Assembly: GCA_020205615.1 (NCBI GenBank)
Contig: CM035168.1
Span: 127,110,795 to 127,174,794 of the forward strand
Direction: 5' to 3'
Length of the DNA: 64,000 nt
DNA from: Panax quinquefolius
Lineage: Eukaryota > Streptophyta > Magnoliopsida > Apiales > Araliaceae
The notes under the pieces were generated by a model. The model made no database searches. It was not told the origin of the DNA and worked only from the letters and a program-made list of their open reading frames with translations. Positions 35,721-47,230 of the stretch are shown here, in pieces. The number at the start of each line of letters is the position of its first letter. Position 1 is the first letter of the stretch. Position numbers and translations under genes: made by a program.

Positions 35721-36560
35721 CTCTTGGAAACTCTTCTCGCATTCTTCACTCCAAACGAATTTTGTATCCTTCCGAGTTAGTCGGGTTAATGGAGTAGCGA
35801 TTCGAGAAAACCCTTCCACGAATCTCCGATAATAACCACTAAGCCCAAAAACTACGTTACTTTCACCACCGACTTCGATTGTTCTAACTTTCAGATTGCT
35901 TCAATCTTCGCTTCGGATCAACAGATACTCCATGTTTTGACACCACGTGCCCAAGAAATGCTACTTCCTCAAGCCGTAACTCGCATTTCTTCAATTTGGC
36001 ATATAGTTGGTTTTCACGAAGCCTTTTGGAGTACCACTTCAAATGGTGATCATGATCTTCACGACTTTTGGAATATATGAGGATGTCATCAATAAAGACA
36101 ACAACGAATTGATCCAAATATTCCTGAATACTCGGTTCATCATATCCATGAAAGTCGCAGGAGCATTAGTTAGTCCGAAAGACATGACTAAGAATTCATA
36201 ATGCTCATACCGAAGTTTCAAGGCGTCTTTGAATATCCTCGATTCTAATCTTCAATTGATGATATCCGTAATCTAAGATCGATTTTGAAAAGAATTGTGC
36301 CCTCAGAATCTGGTCAAACAAGTCATCAATACGAGGTAGAGGATACCTATTCTTGATGGTGACATGGTTCAATTCCCGATAGTCAATATAGTAGCAGATA
36401 CTCCCCGCCTTTCTTCTTTACTTAATAAAACAGAGCACCCCAAGGAGATGTACTAGATTTAATGAAACCGATGTCCAACAATTCTCAGTAGTTGGACCTT
36501 TAACTCAAGTTCAATAGAGCCATTCGATATGGGGTTTTAGAAATGAGCTTTGTACTGCAT
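35721..36560 (-). pseudogene. Reverse transcriptase (E3)
   Basis: Minus-strand blocks in order: EFFIDLECSTK-like entry (about 36580-36540), KDGSx[28 protein letters not shown] (about 36410-36290), [25 protein letters not shown] (about 36205-36130), [19 protein letters not shown] with FIDD at 36096-36085, LYAKLKKCELRLEEVAFLGHVVSKHG (36000-35925), and the thumb near 35860-35790. The catalytic Asp pair is intact. Frames change at about 36120, 36230 and 36450. Confidence 0.86.
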
Positions 36561-37140
36561 TCAAGATCAATAAAGAATTCAACTTCACGCTCGGGGGTAG
36601 ATCGGAAGTTCTTCAGAAATACGTCAGAAAGTCAATAACAAACAGAATATTATTCAAATTTGACGTGTCTTTATTCAAATCCATAACATGGGCTAAGAAA
36701 GCTTCGACATCCGCTTTTTCAATAAACGAATAGCTTTTTATGATTAGATATGATAGTGATTGATTTTAATGGTTTAGTTGCTTGAATTGCATAACAACGG
36801 GTTGGTTAGAATATGAAAACTAACAACCTTATTTAAAACAATCAATTTTGGCATGATGAGTAGTTAACCAATCAATCCCTAAAATCACATCAAAAGCAAG
36901 TATCTTTAAAGAGATAAGGTCAATGTAAGGTGATGGTGCCAACTTGAGTCAAACAAGATTTATAAACAGTGGATGTGATGAAAGTTTCTCCTAACTGAGT
37001 TTCCACAGATAGGTCAAAGTCTAATTTCTCCTGAGTCAAGTTTAAACGTTGAGCACATGCAGAGAGATAAATGAATGGGTAGCACCCAGACAAGTAAGGT
37101 ATAAACTTCGCAAGAATTTATAAATAGCTTACCCGTGATC
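36561..37140 (-). pseudogene. Protease and linker (E3)
   Basis: On the minus strand SCEVYTLL (about 37115-37092) is followed by the place of the Asp-Ser-Gly motif, which reads VWV here, then PIHLSL and the LDSGEIRL stretch (37060-37014). [19 protein letters not shown] (about 36890-36835) closes the domain. The linker TDLNKDTSNLNN-like lies near 36670. The catalytic Asp cannot be read in this copy. Confidence 0.75.
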
Positions 37141-38359
37141 ACCTCGTTTGGGTTTCTCGATTTTGACCTACCACAACAAACGCTTCTTCCTAATCGCTGA
37201 CTTTGACTTTTTCGGGACATCTTTTGAGTCACCGTCCCCTCATTGAACTAGGTTTCGCTACCGCATAATCTCGAAGCGATATGTCCTTCCTTTCCACAAT
37301 TATAGCATACCTTGAACTGTTGTGGGCGCTTTGACCGATATGTCCTCTTTTCCGTGATTTTAGAAGATATGACCGGTGGTCGTTCTCCTCCCTTAGAACC
37401 AGCTTGTCGCCGCAAGACCGCTGCCTTCACACGGTCGTTGTTAAATCTCTCTTTTAAAATCTCCTCCCGACTCGCTTTTCTATTTTCATGGCTATGATTA
37501 CCACCGAGTGGTTACCATTTTGTCCGTCTGCTTTTTTCTCCTCACCGGTTATCATTATTTCGCTGATCGCTATCTCCGTACGATCCTCGGTTATGGTCCC
37601 TCGTTGAATATACTCGTTATCTCGCTTCTAACAATCGAGCCTCGTTAACAACATCCGAATAGAGAGAAAATTTATGAGAAATGAGATATTGTCGATGTCG
37701 GGTTTCAAACCTCTCGTAAACATCCGCGTCATACGCTCCTCATTCTCCACCAAATGAGGTGCAAACTCGATAACTCGCAAACTTTGCCTCGCATCGAGAC
37801 ACCGCCACGTTGTTTTGTTCCAATCGATGAACTCCACTTCCTTCATACGACGAACACTTTCGTAAAAGTATTTGTCATTAAATAGCTTCAAACGCCTCCC
37901 AAGACACGCCGAGTGCAATTTGGATGGTACGCTTCACGACTCCCCACCAGTAGTCCGCTTTCGCCCTTTTAACATAAAGGTGGCGAATGGAACCTTCGTT
38001 TCTCTCCGCATCCCAAGACATCGAATATCTTGGTAATTTGTTTGACCCATGTTTCCGCCATGATCGGATCCGCTTTCCCTTAAATTCGTGGTCCCAACTC
38101 TTTGAATCGCTTGGTCAGGACAACCCGTGAATTGCTATCATTTTCTCCTCAGATTTTGAACACGAGTCTCCCTCGTCTCGATTTTGTATGAATCGTAAAA
38201 AACTTCTAAACATCCCTCGCTCATCATCTCGCTTCAATGGTGTTGTTCACAGGAGGAACATTGCCAAATTGCACATTCTCTTCGTTGGTGAGTACAGCGC
38301 CTCTACTACGGCCTCATTTCCATTGTTAATATTCTCACGACATTCTCAAACATCGCCAT
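37141..38359 (-). pseudogene. gag with zinc knuckle pair (E3)
   Basis: The likely start is the ATG at 38359 (or 38353), on the minus strand, just past the primer site. Core blocks: VPPVNNTIEAR near 38255-38225, the MRNEADYWW equivalent about 37960, LFNDKYFYESVRRMKEVEF (about 37890-37835), FAPHLVENEERMTRMFTRGLKPD (about 37765-37695) and SDVV..ARLL. The knuckle region 37400-37260 has QQFKVCYNCGKEGHIAS, the best-preserved knuckle in the window, with Cys-Cys-His visible and the last Cys shifted. Several frameshifts. Confidence 0.84.
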
Positions 38360-38513
38360 AAAACAAGGGTTAATTAAGGAAATCAATATATCACATAATA
38401 TCCCTATATATCGACTAACTAACAAATAAGCTTAGTAGGACACACTAGTGAAGGATTTACTCGCCTCCCTCCTAGTTCTATTCCCGATCTCCGCTTGAGA
38501 GATCATATCCCTA

Positions 38514-38525
38514 AGCTCGATACCA
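38514..38525 (-). other. Primer-binding site (E3)
   Basis: On the minus strand TGGTATCGAGCT, two bases from the end of the 5' LTR. It is like the E2 site and close to the initiator tRNA-Met complement. Confidence 0.85.
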
Positions 38526-38527
38526 AC

Positions 38528-41112
38528 CGCGACGCCCCCAAAATAGGTATACATCACCCATTCTCGAAAGTTGTCAATACATGGTATGTAAACAACTACA
38601 ACTTTATTATTACAACAAAAAAACTGTGAGTTTAAATACAAATTTTATCTTCTAGACAATATCTATACTCAAATAAATCCTCATCACATTTATTGATACA
38701 TTATTTTACAAAAATGGTGAGGACTACTAAACAACTCTCTCTAGAACCTTCATTCCATACCCCGACTCGTACTCGCTATATTCTCGCCTCCTGATAAAAA
38801 TGGAACAAAAGGAAAAGGGTGAGCTCAACTAGCTCAAGATAAAGAATATTATGACTAAGATAATATACAACAAATTACCGTTAGTCTTCAACAGGAAAAT
38901 CTAATGAATACAATAGACAACAAATTTTAAATCAATATTCGCAGTGAAAATAATAATTCATTAGAAGAGTTAAGTAGAGAATGCAAACTACTATCTTCCA
39001 TGTATGAATTTAAAAGTTCATCGCTCATCTTTTATCCTCGTAACATCAATCAATATATATCCGAATCACATATTTATCTTTGCACTACAGCCAAAGATAT
39101 TCATCATTCGGGTCATGTTCATCTAAACACTGCTCATCTTGCACTACTGTGCCAAAGATATTCTTCAGAAATCATTCATCTTTGCACTACATGCCAAAGA
39201 TATTCCATAATATCATCATTTAAGACTGAAGATGATGAAAAATATTTTTAAAGAAACGAATCCAGTGAAACAAAATGACAAGGATTAAGGATTAAGGATT
39301 CGTACTTTGTTTTATTCACGTCCAAAAATACCTCAAAAATAATCGCAGTGGTGTAAAATTCAAGAATGATCAAAACATGGATACAATCAAAGCTAGTATC
39401 CAGAATAGATATTTTGGACGCAAAAGAAAAATTTTCATTTTTCGATGAATAGTGTCGTATTCGTGAATAGTGTCGATACGTGAATAGGCCAGATACGTGA
39501 ATAAAACTCAGAACACCAAAAGTTCCAAATTTGATAAAAACTTCAGATCAATATTTCAACATAATGATATTGAAGAAATAATATCATTACGAAAAAAAAA
39601 TAATATCCCTTACCTCGAAAGATCAAGATTTTTAATTGAAACAGGATATAAAGCTATGACTTGAACTTCAAATAATAGCAATACTCAAATTATACTCAAA
39701 ATACTCACAAGAATACGCTCGATAATATAGAGAGAAAAACTTTCGTGTGTGATTTTCAATTCTAACCCCAAGCACCCTATTTATAGAAATCGCTAGAAAT
39801 TAAAGTTAGTAAAATTTAATATAATATTAATATATTATATATAAATTCCTACGCACACAATCTATGATCTGAATTCAGCCATGCTTGACAACAAATAAGT
39901 CTACCAAACAAATCAAAAACGTTTTTATTATTTAAAATAATTAAAACTTCCAAAAATCAATTATTCAGGAATTTCAAAACATCAATAATTCATAATAAAT
40001 AGCTCTTTTATCAGAAAATTCGAATCTCATGAGTTTTTATAGGAAATTCAATTTCTACAACTTTACTGTAAGAAAGTTTTTCCAAATTCCAAACAGAAAT
40101 TGACCGAAATACACAAACCAGACGATTTTACAAGCTATAATCAAATTTCAAATAATAAATGAGGTCCACCGACATGTTTAATATGTTTTAAATATTTATT
40201 GCAACAAAAATACTCTTCCTCCTCAGATACTCATATATCCCACATTCATTGTAAAAATATCACCATTATTATATTATTAAAATATAATAATACATTATCT
40301 TATCGTAAAAAGATAAAATTTCAATTTTCAACAATTGTTACATTAAAATTTTTCTCCATCTATATCCACATAAAATCAATATTTTTCTCATCATATGAAT
40401 CAATAATTAATTATTCACAAATAATATTACGTAATCACAATATCGACAACTGTGCGCTTCTCAGAAAGAGGGGCTTTCCAATAAGAATTTCTCCTTATTG
40501 GGCGCTTGCAATTAGGTGACCAAACCTCTCCTTAGATGTAACTTTCTAGACATTGCCAATAATGTTATCTAATAATATTATTCAGATAATATGAATTATT
40601 GCTTCGATAATGAAAAATATTGTGTAATGACAATTATCAAACAACAAAGAATATAAAATATCAACGCAGCAATTATTGAATCAATAAAATAAAATATTGA
40701 ATAAAGAATTACCGTAACCATTATCGAGTAAAGTGCCTTCACGTAAGAATCAATAATTGGTGCAATACCGTGCTACTTCGTGTTTTAACCATTTAGTATT
40801 TTAACAAAGATAAACAGAATAACTACGCCGTTATTTTTAACCAACTTATATTTGTCGCTTTCTTCATCCAATCGCTTTCAGCATTATACATACATAGTGG
40901 TTTACGCCATTGTATGAATATTAAAAGCATTTAATATTCCACGCACCAAACTAATATTCTAAACAACAATGAATATTTTATAACCACTTGCTTATTTTGA
41001 AATATTTATGATTTTACCCCTAACTATCCACATTAATCACATCAACCCTTACTATTTCAAAATAATAAATAGAGAAAATTAAATTTCATTAATAATAAGT
41101 TGGGGTCTTACA
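38528..41112 (-). repeat. 5' LTR of E3 (family A1)
   Basis: 2,585 bp, start TGTAAGACCCC at 41112, end at 38528, where the usual TGTGACGCC (plus-strand view) reads CGCGACGCC. TATA box 39785-39778. Compared with the 3' LTR it is identical over runs longer than 100 bp (for example 39807-39940 against 32463-32600). Confidence 0.9.
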
Positions 41113-41193
41113 CTTTAAATGTTTAATATAAAGTGTTTTGTATTTGTTGTGACCATTTTACCCTCTATGATATGAGATTTGGTTAATCCATAA
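41113..41193 (+). repeat. Inverted-repeat partner of 42948-43030
   Basis: About 80 bp (CTTTAAATGTTTAATATAAA ... GGTTAATCCATAATT) matching the reverse complement of 42948-43030 almost exactly. It starts at the very base after the E3 LTR, so its left part may have been lost. The partner lies inside the Mutator-like element. Confidence 0.75.
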
Positions 41194-42128
41194 TTCTTGA
41201 AAATATCAAGAATATATGTATAAATATAAGTTCCTTATCAAAAATTATTAAATTTAGAGTTTTATAACATATATTGATAAATATCAAGAGTTTTTTATAT
41301 TTTTATTTTTTATTTTAAAAAAACTAGTTTTAGTACCCAATAGGCTTTTATAAATCGAATAGTATGTTTGGTCCCAGGGCTTGCATAAAAATGTGGCCCA
41401 ACTTGTTTTACATGTAATTTCTGGTAATAGTGTAATTACTTTCTTATTGTATATTATAGTGTAAATGTTGTATATTATTGTAATTAATAGTGTATTATTG
41501 TAATATTATTATTACTTTCTAAATTATTTCTAAGGGGAGTTTGATTTTAAAGATATTCAAATTTTATAAAAAACTCTGAAAGGTTGGGTGAGTTTTTTAA
41601 TAGGGATGTAGACTTTGTATAGTTTTGAACTTTTTGCCCTCTTTTATAGCTAAAAATAATATTTTTAATGGTAAAAATGTAACAAAATACACTCTTAATA
41701 TATATTTTCAACTAGATCGAAAATAGAACCGGTTATAGCGATGTTTTTTTTTCCGGTCGTTATAGTCGATTATATATAAGGCGACGGTTTGAACCGTCGA
41801 TATATCTCAGAAAATCGTTTGCTATAAGCTCGATTTGTTTTTTTGGTTCGTTAGATAAAATTTATATATATATATATATATATATATTATAAATTTTATG
41901 AATTATTTTTTTTAACAAAACAAAAAAAAAATCGTTGCTGATTTAGGCAGTGCAGAGCATTTCGTAGAAGAAGTGGCGAGTAAGTACCAAGCCTCTCATG
42001 ATTTAATGGTAAAAAAATTACTCATAAGACTTTGATGGACGATGTCTTGAGAGCAAAAATGTTAAATTTCAGTTTAATATAGTCACAAAAAAAAAAGGTG
42101 GCAAGTAGGAGTCTAACTGAGAAGAAAT
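41194..42128. other. Intergenic, no gene seen
   Basis: AT-rich DNA with short broken frames only. It holds a (TA)n run at 41863-41889 and poly-A/T tracts. No transposon ends or known motifs recognised. Confidence 0.6.
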
Positions 42129-42346
42129 TGTATTCAATAAGTCTACACAGACATTAGAATTGAATATTTTCAGGATTGTATAATTTGTATAACTCTGTTT
42201 TTATATATGTATTTAAATTACATATTTAAAATACTATATTTTATAAAAAAAATTGATACTATATATATTTTAAGAGTCACTAAAAAAATCAAAAAAAAAA
42301 TGAAAAATGTCCAATTCTAATGTATGTGTAGGAGTCAATTGTATTT
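42129..42346. mobile_element. Small inverted-repeat (MITE-like) element
   Basis: Arms of about 43-45 bp: 42129-42171 (TGTATTCAATAAGTCTACAC ..) and the reverse complement of 42302-42346 (AATACAATTGACTCCTACAC ..), sharing CATTAGAATTG. The spacing is about 130 bp. No clear target duplication found, so the ends are approximate. Confidence 0.5.
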
Positions 42347-42947
42347 GGAGATTCTGACAATAAGTATGTGTTGTATTGTGACAGTACAGGACAGCTTTGT
42401 AGTGATCGTGATTCGTGCATTTATTTGCTGTTTGCATACACATGTTTCCACTTGAGACGTTTCTTTTTCATTCCCTTTACATGATCACCATTTTCCTTAT
42501 ATTCTTATTAATTACTCTATCCGTTCTTTAATATAGGTCATTTTAAAATTAAGTAATTGTGCACAAATATTAAAAAAATAATTATAAAATATTAAATATA
42601 CTATCAATTATCTATATTGCCCTTGTATTAAAAAAATAAAATATTATTTATTGAACAAAAAATAGTGAGAGAACCAAAGTTATATTTATTACATGGGATA
42701 ATATTAGAAACTAAACAACTTGAAAATCTCAAATGACTCATATTTAAGAGGCTTAAATATGAATTAGTATCCTAAATTATAGGTCATATTCCACTTCGGT
42801 GATCCACCTTTTAATTTTGTCAATTAGATGATTGAACTATTAATTTTTTTCAATTACAACAAATTGAGTTTGTCACATCAAAAATTGATGACATGACTAT
42901 TTATGTGGAGCCATAAGAAGCTGATGCGACTAAAAAAATAATTTTAT

Positions 42948-43030
42948 AATTATGGATTAACCAAATCTCATATCATAGAGGGTAAAATGGTCACAACAAA
43001 TACAAAACACTTTATATTAAAAATTTAAAG
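42948..43030 (-). repeat. Inverted-repeat partner of 41113-41193
   Basis: About 80-bp stretch inside the Mutator-like element that reads, reversed, as the DNA bordering E3. The match ends at GGTTAATCCATAATT on the inner side. Confidence 0.75.
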
Positions 43031-43223
43031 TACTACACATTTCAAATGATTAAACATTCATCGGAAAAAAAAGAAAAAAAAAACTTTCAGTAGAAATCAA
43101 ATCTAATTTTAGATCCAAACCAATGACCAAATGAAGAAACCCACACCAAAAGCCACAATATAGCAGCAACACGAAGCCCCTTTCTACTACTCCACATCAT
43201 TAAGAACCCCTTCTTCTTCAATC

Positions 43224-43352
43224 ATGCCGACTTTCTTCCTCCCGGAGCCTTTTCGTTCATCAGATCTGGCGTTGTTTAGCGAAATCTTACGAGATTCAGG
43301 CTTAAATGAACCAGAAAATTGGGTAGATGACGATTCACGGGAGACACAATAG
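43224..43352 (+). pseudogene. Possible captured exon fragment, unidentified
   Basis: ATG at 43224 to TAG at 43350-43352, 42 codons, beginning MPTFFLPEPFRSSDLALFS and including NEPENWVDDDS. The composition is protein-like (acidic, not low-complexity) and GC is higher than the flanks. It follows a CT-rich leader-like stretch. I do not recognise the family. It is too short to be a complete gene and is best explained as a piece carried by the surrounding element. Confidence 0.4.
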
Positions 43353-43581
43353 GAGGATTAATAGCAAGGCGTCGGAGACGCCACCTATGGTCTGAGCAGA
43401 AAGAGAGTATATAACTTTTAATCTAAAAGTTTCAAGCTATTTTGAATTTTTTTTGAATGAATTAACTTACAGATCTGAAATGATTTCCAAGTAGCTGACT
43501 AACTGTGTCATCTATACTTACTCCTAATATTTGGAACTGGTCATTATTTGATGTCTGTATTAAGTTGAACCAGTTCGTTCC

Positions 43582-43719
43582 TTAAGCATTGATATCGCTT
43601 CGGAGATTATTATTATAGTGCAGAACCTGAAAGTAAGGTGGGTGGAGAGTTGAAGGAGGTGGATTGGTGAGCTTTGTTGTGAGTTTTTTCTTCGCCACAG
43701 CCATGGATTCTTTCACCAT
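43582..43719 (-). pseudogene. Possible captured linker-histone H1 fragment
   Basis: On the minus strand, ATG at 43719, 45 codons to a TAA at 43584-43582; the frame is open upstream too. It reads a Lys-rich stretch (AVAKKKLTTKLTN) then PPPSTLHPPYFQ. HPPYFQ after a basic Lys/Pro tail is how plant linker histone H1 globular domains begin. The next bases are CAG-GT, which could be a splice donor, so this may be the first exon of an H1-like gene. The match is short, hence the modest confidence. Confidence 0.35.
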
Positions 43720-44196
43720 TATTGATGAATCAGCTTTTCGGATGGATTGAGATGATAGAAATTTGGCTATTGAAAAGTTTTTGATGATTTTAGATTTTGT
43801 TGTTTTAGATTTTTTTGTTGTTTTTGATCTGAGATGGTATAGATTTTATATAATTTTTTTGTTTTTATTTAGTTTAAATAATTAATATAAGTGATTTGAC
43901 GAATTTGCCCTTAATGTATAATAAATGTGTTAATAGATATTAAAATAATTTATTTTTTTTACACATCAGCTGATGATGACTCCACTTCGAGGGCTACGTC
44001 AGCAATTTCTGACGTGACGACTCAATTTGTTGCAATTGAAAAAAATTAATAGTTCAATCAGCTAATTGAAAAAATTAAAACTTTGATCCCCGAAGTAGAA
44101 TATGGCCTATAGTTTAGAGTAGTAATTTATATTTAAGCCTATTTAAAAATAAAAACATTTTTTAAAAACGATTTATATTAAAGAACGAAGGGAGTA

Positions 44197-44570
44197 ATAA
44201 GAATGTAAGAACAAATATAAGCTCCACGCTCCTGCCCTTTATTTTGTAACTTCATATTTTCACACTATTTTTTACTAGTATTTTTATATATAGAATTTAC
44301 GTATTAATTAACGTGTCAAAATTTTTAAATTCAAATTAATACAATTTTAGTAATTTTTAAAATAATAAATTTTATAACTTTCTGAATAGGTTCAACTTTT
44401 ATATTTCCAATTTTTAAATTAAATAATATTACTATTAAATTTAATAATATTCTAAATTGACTTTGTAAAACTAAAGTTGATTTTGCATTTCAAAATGGAT
44501 AAAGTATTATATTTCATGATGTATGGTGTCTTTTAAATTTAACAACAAAAAAAAAAAATAGTATCATACA
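44197..44570. other. Intergenic, no gene seen
   Basis: Very AT-rich, with only short broken frames and homopolymer runs. Nothing recognised. Confidence 0.6.
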
Positions 44571-44928
44571 CAATGAATTTTTATAATATTTCTCATAACT
44601 TTAATTGACATGTTGAATATTTATAAATATTAACTATATTAATTAAGACAAATCCGTGCCTCGCACGCGCACGGACACGGGTTATAAAATTATAGTAAAA
44701 CCTCTATTTAGAAATATTTTATATAATAATAACTTCTATAATATTATAAAAAAAATTTGATCATAATTTGGACTAATTATAAATAAGAATAACTTCTAAA
44801 TTATAATATCGTAGTCAATGAACTTTTATAATATTTCTCATAACTTTAATTGACATGTTGAATATTTATAAATAGTAACTATATTAATTAAGACAAACCC
44901 ATGCCTCGGACGGACACAGGTTATAAAA
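44571..44928. repeat. Direct repeat pair with CG-rich tail
   Basis: Two copies in the same orientation, 44571-44689 and 44816-44928, both CAATGAA..TTTATAATATTTCTCATAAC through GGTTATAAAA. The first has a CG-rich palindromic core (CCGTGCCTCGCACGCGCACGG) that is shortened in the second. Probably a duplicated transposon fragment. Confidence 0.7.
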
Positions 44929-45077
44929 CTAATTAATTACAAGTTGACACATCATTTTGTAACTTATATTTTGTAAAAGTTTTTTATAAGTCTGCCATTA
45001 TTCATTTTAGAGATACTTTTCATTCTAAGGGCCTGAGGCCTGAGGGGTCCAAGGAAAAGGTCAGAAAGGAAACAACA

Positions 45078-45471
45078 CTCTGTTTCTGAGTTTTGAACAA
45101 AAAAAAAAGAATAGAAAATTTAAATTAGAACAAAAAAAAAATAATAGAAAATTTGAAGTTTTCCTTTGTGTTGTTTCTGAGTTTTTAATAGAAAATTTAA
45201 AATTGAGGACATGAGTTGTAATTTAAAATTTATTATATTAAAAATTGAGGATAATATGGAAATTATAAAAATATTACTTATTTCAATTTGTTTTCCGTCC
45301 AAATCAGACCAATTTTGGACGGAAAACTTTGACATAAAAAGTTGCCAAGTTTTCTATCCATTTATTTTATTTTTCATTTATTAAAAAACTCAGAAACATA
45401 AGAATTAGAAAGAAAACTTAAATTTTCCGTCCATTTTTTTTTTCTGTCCATTTTAAAACTCAGAAACAGAG
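45078..45471. mobile_element. Inverted-repeat element with CTCTGTTTCTGAGTTTT ends
   Basis: Ends CTCTGTTTCTGAG (45078-45090) and CTCAGAAACAGAG (45459-45471) are perfect mirrors. A second nested pair (GTTTCTGAG near 45173, CTCAGAAAC near 45390) lies inside, with GGACGGAAAA/TTTTCCGTCC motifs. 394 bp, non-coding, no convincing target duplication. Confidence 0.6.
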
Positions 45472-47230
45472 CGTAAAGAAAAATCTATGAAAAAAATACC
45501 TCTTAGTAAGTTTGCAAACGAACTAAATTATTCGCGAACAAGTTCGGTTCGGTTCGGTTCAAGTTTAATTATATTATTTTGTCGAGTCGAGTTCGTATAT
45601 GATATTACGTTCGATTGTCCGATCGAACATGTCCGCAAATCACGTGGTTCGGTTTAACTTGTTTGCAAATAATTCGGATTCGATTCGAGTGATTCGGGAG
45701 TAGTTCGAGAGATACTTGAGCATTTATAATATTTAACCTAAAATTTTTTTAGTGCGTAAATTTCAATTGGCTATTTTCCTATCGGCCATTGGGCCATTGG
45801 GCCTATGGCGTTTGTGAATTCCTTATACATTCTTGTTACTTATTACCTCAATTAACTTTTCCAACAAAAAACACAACTACCAATATGTTTGTGTTATGTG
45901 TTAAAACGTCAAAAATAAAGTCCTAAATGGTCGGGGGTGTTTGAACAACTTATAAGTTCATCAATTTATATTGTTAAGGTATTTGAGAAAAATTTAATTT
46001 TTGATTTATAAGTCATCGTTAATAAGTAATAAATTAATTTTTTTTAAAATGATTTATAAGTTATTTTAAAATATATAGGTTTTACCAAATACAAAGACTT
46101 TTTACTTTTATTTTAGTAGTATTTACATCTTAGTTTAATTTATAAGTCATTTTAGCTAAACACTTTTATTTATAAGTCTCCGCTTAAAATGACTTATAAA
46201 CTTTATAAAATTTTAACTTATAAATCATTTTAAAATAATTCATATCCGAGCAGGAGTGCCAATAATACTAACTGTGAATGATTTTATTATATTTTTAATA
46301 AATAATTTTGAACCCTCCCCCCGTGTTGGTAAGGATATACTATTACAAGTACGATAAATTTGAGAATCAATATCAAAAAAGCTCATTTATTTTGATATCA
46401 ATAAGCCTCACTTTAACCGTGGCAACATTTTAACAATCATTAGTCTCCCTGACCCATCACATTGAGGACTGAGGAGGAATAACAACGAACACGATAATAG
46501 TTAAAAAATAAATTTTATTTCAGTTAAGCACTAGTTAAAAAATATTTTAAACATTAAAACTTAAAAAAGACTAAAAATTTAAATTATGTCCATCTCTAAA
46601 AAAAAAATGCCTTAAGATCGTAAAATGAACCAAACAGTTTGAGCTTGATTCGAAATATAAACGATTCAAATATGAACACATTTGAAAATTTGATAAATTA
46701 CTCAAATATTTTTAAATTATAATTTTTTATTGATCCGAAAAAAATTCAAGTTATTCGAACTCCATTCGAGATCGTGCTCGACTCAATATCTAAACGAATT
46801 TTACTCAAAATTTATTTCAAACTCAATAAATTTTATAAATTAAATTTGAGTAACGGGTGAACTAGGTTGATGGAGGTGGTATGAAAGAGTTTGTCTGCCA
46901 CACTGAATTCAGACATCGATTGCACAGGGAAATCATGAAGTTTGTAGGTTATTATAGTAAATACACAATATGGGTAGTAAGAGGTTTATCCAAATTCTGA
47001 GGCCACGGAAGATCCAAGTAATGGTTCATAAGATAATATTTTGTTGTGACTGAAATTTTGTGGCCCAATATTCTTCTTTTATTATTTACCGTTCAATCTT
47101 CTCTACATTTTTAACTAATTTTCCTTATTTTATCATCTTATGGCTTACTCCTTAATATTATTTCATACCTCTAAATTACCCCATCCTTAAATTTACATAT
47201 AAAACGGAGTTGATAGTTTCAAAAATAATA
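45472..47230. other. Intergenic with degenerate TE scraps
   Basis: No gene recognised. 45510-45735 and 46625-46860 are both rich in TTCG/CGAA steps (for example CGGTTCGGTTCGGTTC at 45548) in a pattern common in decayed plant repeats, and may be related in opposite orientation. 45935-46170 has GGGGTGTTTGAAC and TAAACAC ends with CTTATAAGT repeats, resembling a small MITE. Confidence 0.4.

Larger units (their letters stand above)
31178..41112 (-). mobile_element. Full-length Ty3/Gypsy chromovirus-like element E3
   Basis: 9,935 bp on the minus strand: 5' LTR 41112-38528, primer site, gag, protease, RT, RNase H, integrase, chromodomain tail, polypurine tract, 3' LTR 33779-31178. The domain order is canonical for Ty3/Gypsy. 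It is the only element here with every domain present, and its LTRs are identical over long stretches, implying a recent insertion. The frame is nevertheless broken many times. Outer flanks CAAAC (left) and CTTTA (right) do not match. Confidence 0.9.
42750..44139. mobile_element. Mutator-like element with long inverted repeats, possible gene capture
   Basis: Arms of about 180 bp: 42750-42930 and the reverse complement of 43965-44139, both starting GGCTTAAATAT. Near-perfect 9-bp flanks TATTTAAGA (42741-42749) and TATTTAAAA (44140-44148). Long arms plus a 9-bp duplication fit Mutator-like elements. No transposase is present. The 1 kb interior is less AT-rich and looks gene-derived (see 43224 and 43582), as in Pack-MULEs. 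It sits inside a Stowaway. Confidence 0.82.
42515..44194. mobile_element. Stowaway-type MITE split by a nested element
   Basis: Ends CTCTATCCGTTCTTTAATAT (42515) and its mirror ATATTAAAGAACGAAGGGAG (ending 44194), with TA on each outer side (42513-42514, 44195-44196). The CTCCxTCCGT end and TA duplication are the hallmark of Stowaway (Tc1/mariner) MITEs. Without the insert at 42750-44139 and its duplication it would be about 270 bp, a normal size. Confidence 0.88.

Noticed and set aside
31178..41112. Endogenous pararetrovirus or envelope-bearing element
   Set aside because: Domain order gag-PR-RT-RH-INT-chromodomain with LTRs and purine tract. No movement-protein or envelope-like frame between integrase and the 3' LTR.
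42936..43030. Treating 41113-43030 as one transposon with 80-bp terminal inverted repeats
   Set aside because: The right copy lies inside a Mutator-like element with its own arms and duplication, and the left copy is truncated at E3, so the two do not bound a single unit.
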